Assembly: GCA_003427395.1 (NCBI GenBank)
Contig: BFEA01000059.1
Span: 3,936,080 to 3,964,259, forward strand
Length of the DNA stretch: 28,180 bases
DNA from: Chara braunii
Taxonomy: Eukaryota > Streptophyta > Charophyceae > Charales > Characeae
Reading direction: 5' to 3'
Shown: positions 26,352-28,180 of the stretch, one piece after another
Layout: each line of letters starts with the position of its first letter
Position numbering within the stretch: the first letter of the stretch is position 1
The notes under the pieces: generated by a model
What the model saw: only the letters and a program-made list of their open reading frames with translations
The model's database searches: none
What the model was told of the DNA's origin: nothing
Program-made: the position numbers and the translations under genes

Positions 26352-27160
26352 TACCGCGATTACGACTAACACTACTACTTTGACTACCTACCACGCCCAC
26401 TACTGCTACCAATACTACCCCTACTACCACTACTACTACTAATACTACTAATACCAGCAGTAGTACTGGTGGTAGCAGTTGTACTGGTAGTAGTAGTAAT
26501 GGTAGTACTACTGGCGATGGTAGTAGTAGCAGCAGTAGAGGTAGCAATAGTAGTGGTAGTAGTAGCAGCAGCAGTAGCAGTAGTAGTTCGTCATGGTAGT
26601 AGTGGTAGCGGTAGTACTACTAGTGGCAGTAGTAGTATTGGTTGTGGTAGTTGTAGTAGTAGTAGCAGTAGTGGTAGTAGTATTCGTAGTAGCTGTAGTA
26701 GCAGCAGTAGAGGGAGTATCAGTAATAGCGGTAAGTAGTAGTAGTAGCAGTCGCTTCTAGTGCTGGTAGCAGCTCGCAGTAGCGGTAGTAGCGGTAGCAG
26801 CAGTAGTGGTAGTAGTATTAGCGGTAGAAGTTGCAGCGGTAGTAGCAGTAGCAGTGGAGGCAGTAGCAGTAGTAGTACTGGTTATAGTAGTTAGTGGTTT
26901 TAGAAGTGTGTAGTAGTAGTATTAGTAATAGTAGCAGTGGTGGTAGTAGTAGTGGTCGTGGTAGTGGCAGTAGTATTAGCGGCAGTAGTAGTAGCAGTAG
27001 TATAGCTGTAACGGTAGTAGTAGCAGTAGTGGCGGTAATAGTAGTGGCAGTAATAGTAGTAGCAGCAGTAGTAGCTGTCATAGTAGCCATAATGGTTGCA
27101 GGCATAGTAGTAGCTGCAGCAGATGCAGTAGTAGTAGTAGTAGTAGTAATAGTAGTAGTG

Positions 27161-27203
<43 letters not shown>

Positions 27204-27305
27204 TAGTATTGGTAGCAGTCAGTAGTGGCTGTAATAGTTACAGTAGTGGCAGTAGTAGTAGTGGTGGTAGTAGTAGTAGTGGTGGTAGTAGCAGTATTAG
27301 TGGTG

Positions 27306-27338
<33 letters not shown>

Positions 27339-27347
27339 ATAGTTGTC

Positions 27348-27381
<34 letters not shown>

Positions 27382-27782
27382 CTGCAGTAGTCATAGTAGC
27401 AGTAGTAGTAGTGGTCGTAGTAGTGGTAATAGCACTAGCAGTAGCGGTAGTAGTGGTAGTAGTAGTGGTAATAGTAGTGGTAGTGGTAGTGGTAGTAGCA
27501 GTAGTAGTAGTAGATGTAGTAGCAGTGATAATAGTAGTGGTAGTAGTAGTGGTAGTAGCAGTAGTAGTAGTAGATGTGGTAGTAGTAATAGCCGTAGAGG
27601 CAGTAGTCGTGGCAGTAGTAGTGGTTGTAGTAGCAGTAGTAGCGGTCGTGTAGCGGTAGTAGTTGTAGTGCTAGTAGCTGTAGAAGTAGTGGTAGTAGCA
27701 GTTGTGGTCGTGGCAGTGAATGGTTGTAGAAGCGGTGGTAACGGTAGTAGTAGCAGTAGTAGCGGCAGTAGTCGTGGTAGGC
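26352..27782. repeat. Long imperfect TAC/GTA trinucleotide array with strand switch
   Basis: About 1.4 kb is built almost wholly of one triplet and its variants. From 26352 to about 26453 the plus strand is ACT/TAC; from about 26459 to 27782 it is AGT/GTA, its complement. The switch occurs around ACCAGCAGTAGTACTGGT. The longest pure run is near 27125-27200. Open frames encode poly-Ser, poly-Val, poly-Thr or poly-Leu in every frame and are artefacts of the repeat. Confidence 0.95.
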
Positions 27783-27932
27783 AGGAATTCCCCCCCACCC
27801 CCTCGCAGTAAATGGGTCAACCTGATACTCCAAAATTTCCATCACCAGAGTTTTCATGCCATCATCAGCACTAAGGTAAACTCACCTGCATTTCCAACCA
27901 ATCAGAACCTCAAAGCCGGTTGTCGCCCAGAA
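27783..27932. other. Unassigned spacer
   Basis: Short unique sequence beginning with a C-rich run (27790-27802). No gene seen. Confidence 0.5.
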
Positions 27933-27994
27933 CCTGTGAACACGTGTGTTGTGCCTACCTCTGCCTGTGGACCCGTGTATTGTGCCTACCTCTG
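27933..27994. repeat. Tandem duplication of a 31-bp unit
   Basis: CCTGTGAACACGTGTGTTGT followed by GCCTACCTCTG (27933-27963) is repeated at 27964-27994 with three substitutions. Confidence 0.9.
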
Positions 27995-28087
27995 CTTGTA
28001 GCATGAGCTGCCGAATGTCTGAATGTAGGCGACCCGAGATACTGCAAATGCATTAACCACGCCTCAGCATCTTCTCTTCATTTGAAG

Positions 28088-28091
<4 letters not shown>

Positions 28092-28180
<89 letters not shown>
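28092..28180. repeat. (CT)n microsatellite at window end
   Basis: Uninterrupted CT dinucleotide run reaching the last base, in the same orientation as the run at the window start. Confidence 0.98.

Noticed and set aside
26469-27857. Long open frames encoding poly-Ser, poly-Val, poly-Thr or poly-Leu
   Set aside because: They occur in many frames on both strands purely because the triplet repeat lacks stops in those frames.

Overview
The window looks like repeat-dominated nuclear DNA from a eukaryote of the plant lineage. I find no host protein gene, no rRNA, no functional tRNA gene and no CRISPR array. Nearly everything recognisable is transposon-derived or simple repeat: a chromodomain-bearing Ty3/gypsy LTR retrotransposon, two LINEs with zf-RVT C-termini and apurinic-endonuclease/RT ORF2s of plant type, a tRNA-derived SINE, several small inverted-repeat elements, many poly-A/poly-T tracts and a very long trinucleotide array. 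A streptophyte alga (charophyte, for example a Chara-like genome) would fit the mix, but that is inference; no species marker is present.

Layout. (1) 1-1300: a (CT)n run, a GC-rich unannotated stretch, a degenerate tandem repeat, inverted GTAAGGG-type motifs and a poly-T-headed retroposon tail. (2) 1299-3370: a 5'-truncated LINE on the minus strand, keeping the zf-RVT C-terminus. (3) 3400-5170: a tiny retro-insertion with target-site duplication (TSD), then inverted-repeat elements, best at 4003-4469 (hAT-like) and 4556-4962 (28-bp perfect TIR plus 3-bp TSD), then a C-rich minisatellite. (4) 5170-6548: mostly featureless, with one 143-bp inverted-repeat unit. (5) 6549-16450: a complete but decayed Ty3/gypsy element (5' LTR, PBS, leader, gag, protease, RT, RNase H, integrase, chromodomain, PPT, 3' LTR) flanked by GTCC. 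(6) about 16560-23782: a near-full-length plus-strand LINE with broken ORF1 and ORF2 and a poly-A tail. (7) 23783-25876: a dense cluster of small retroposons and foldback elements, including two insertions that are little more than a poly-A tail and a SINE with A and B boxes. (8) 26352-27782: about 1.4 kb of TAC/GTA trinucleotide repeat that switches strand near its left end. (9) 27933-28180: a 31-bp tandem pair and a terminal (CT)n run.

How the parts relate. The two LINEs are divergent members of one clade and share a conserved 3'-UTR tail. A LINE endonuclease/RT is the expected source of the SINE and of the poly-A insertions with roughly 10-14-bp TSDs. Gypsy LTRs differ at about 11 of 547 comparable positions (my count, almost all transitions), yet gag-pol has six in-frame pol stops plus frameshifts, several best explained by C-to-T change. 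Two single-N positions in the 5' LTR are flanked by exact duplications (95 and 59 bp), and an 810-N gap occupies the matching part of the 3' LTR. These are assembly joins, not biology.

The most interesting material is the set of minimal retro-insertions, the LINE 3' tail shared between subfamilies, the two-copy foldback family at 24.3 and 25.1 kb, and the SINE.
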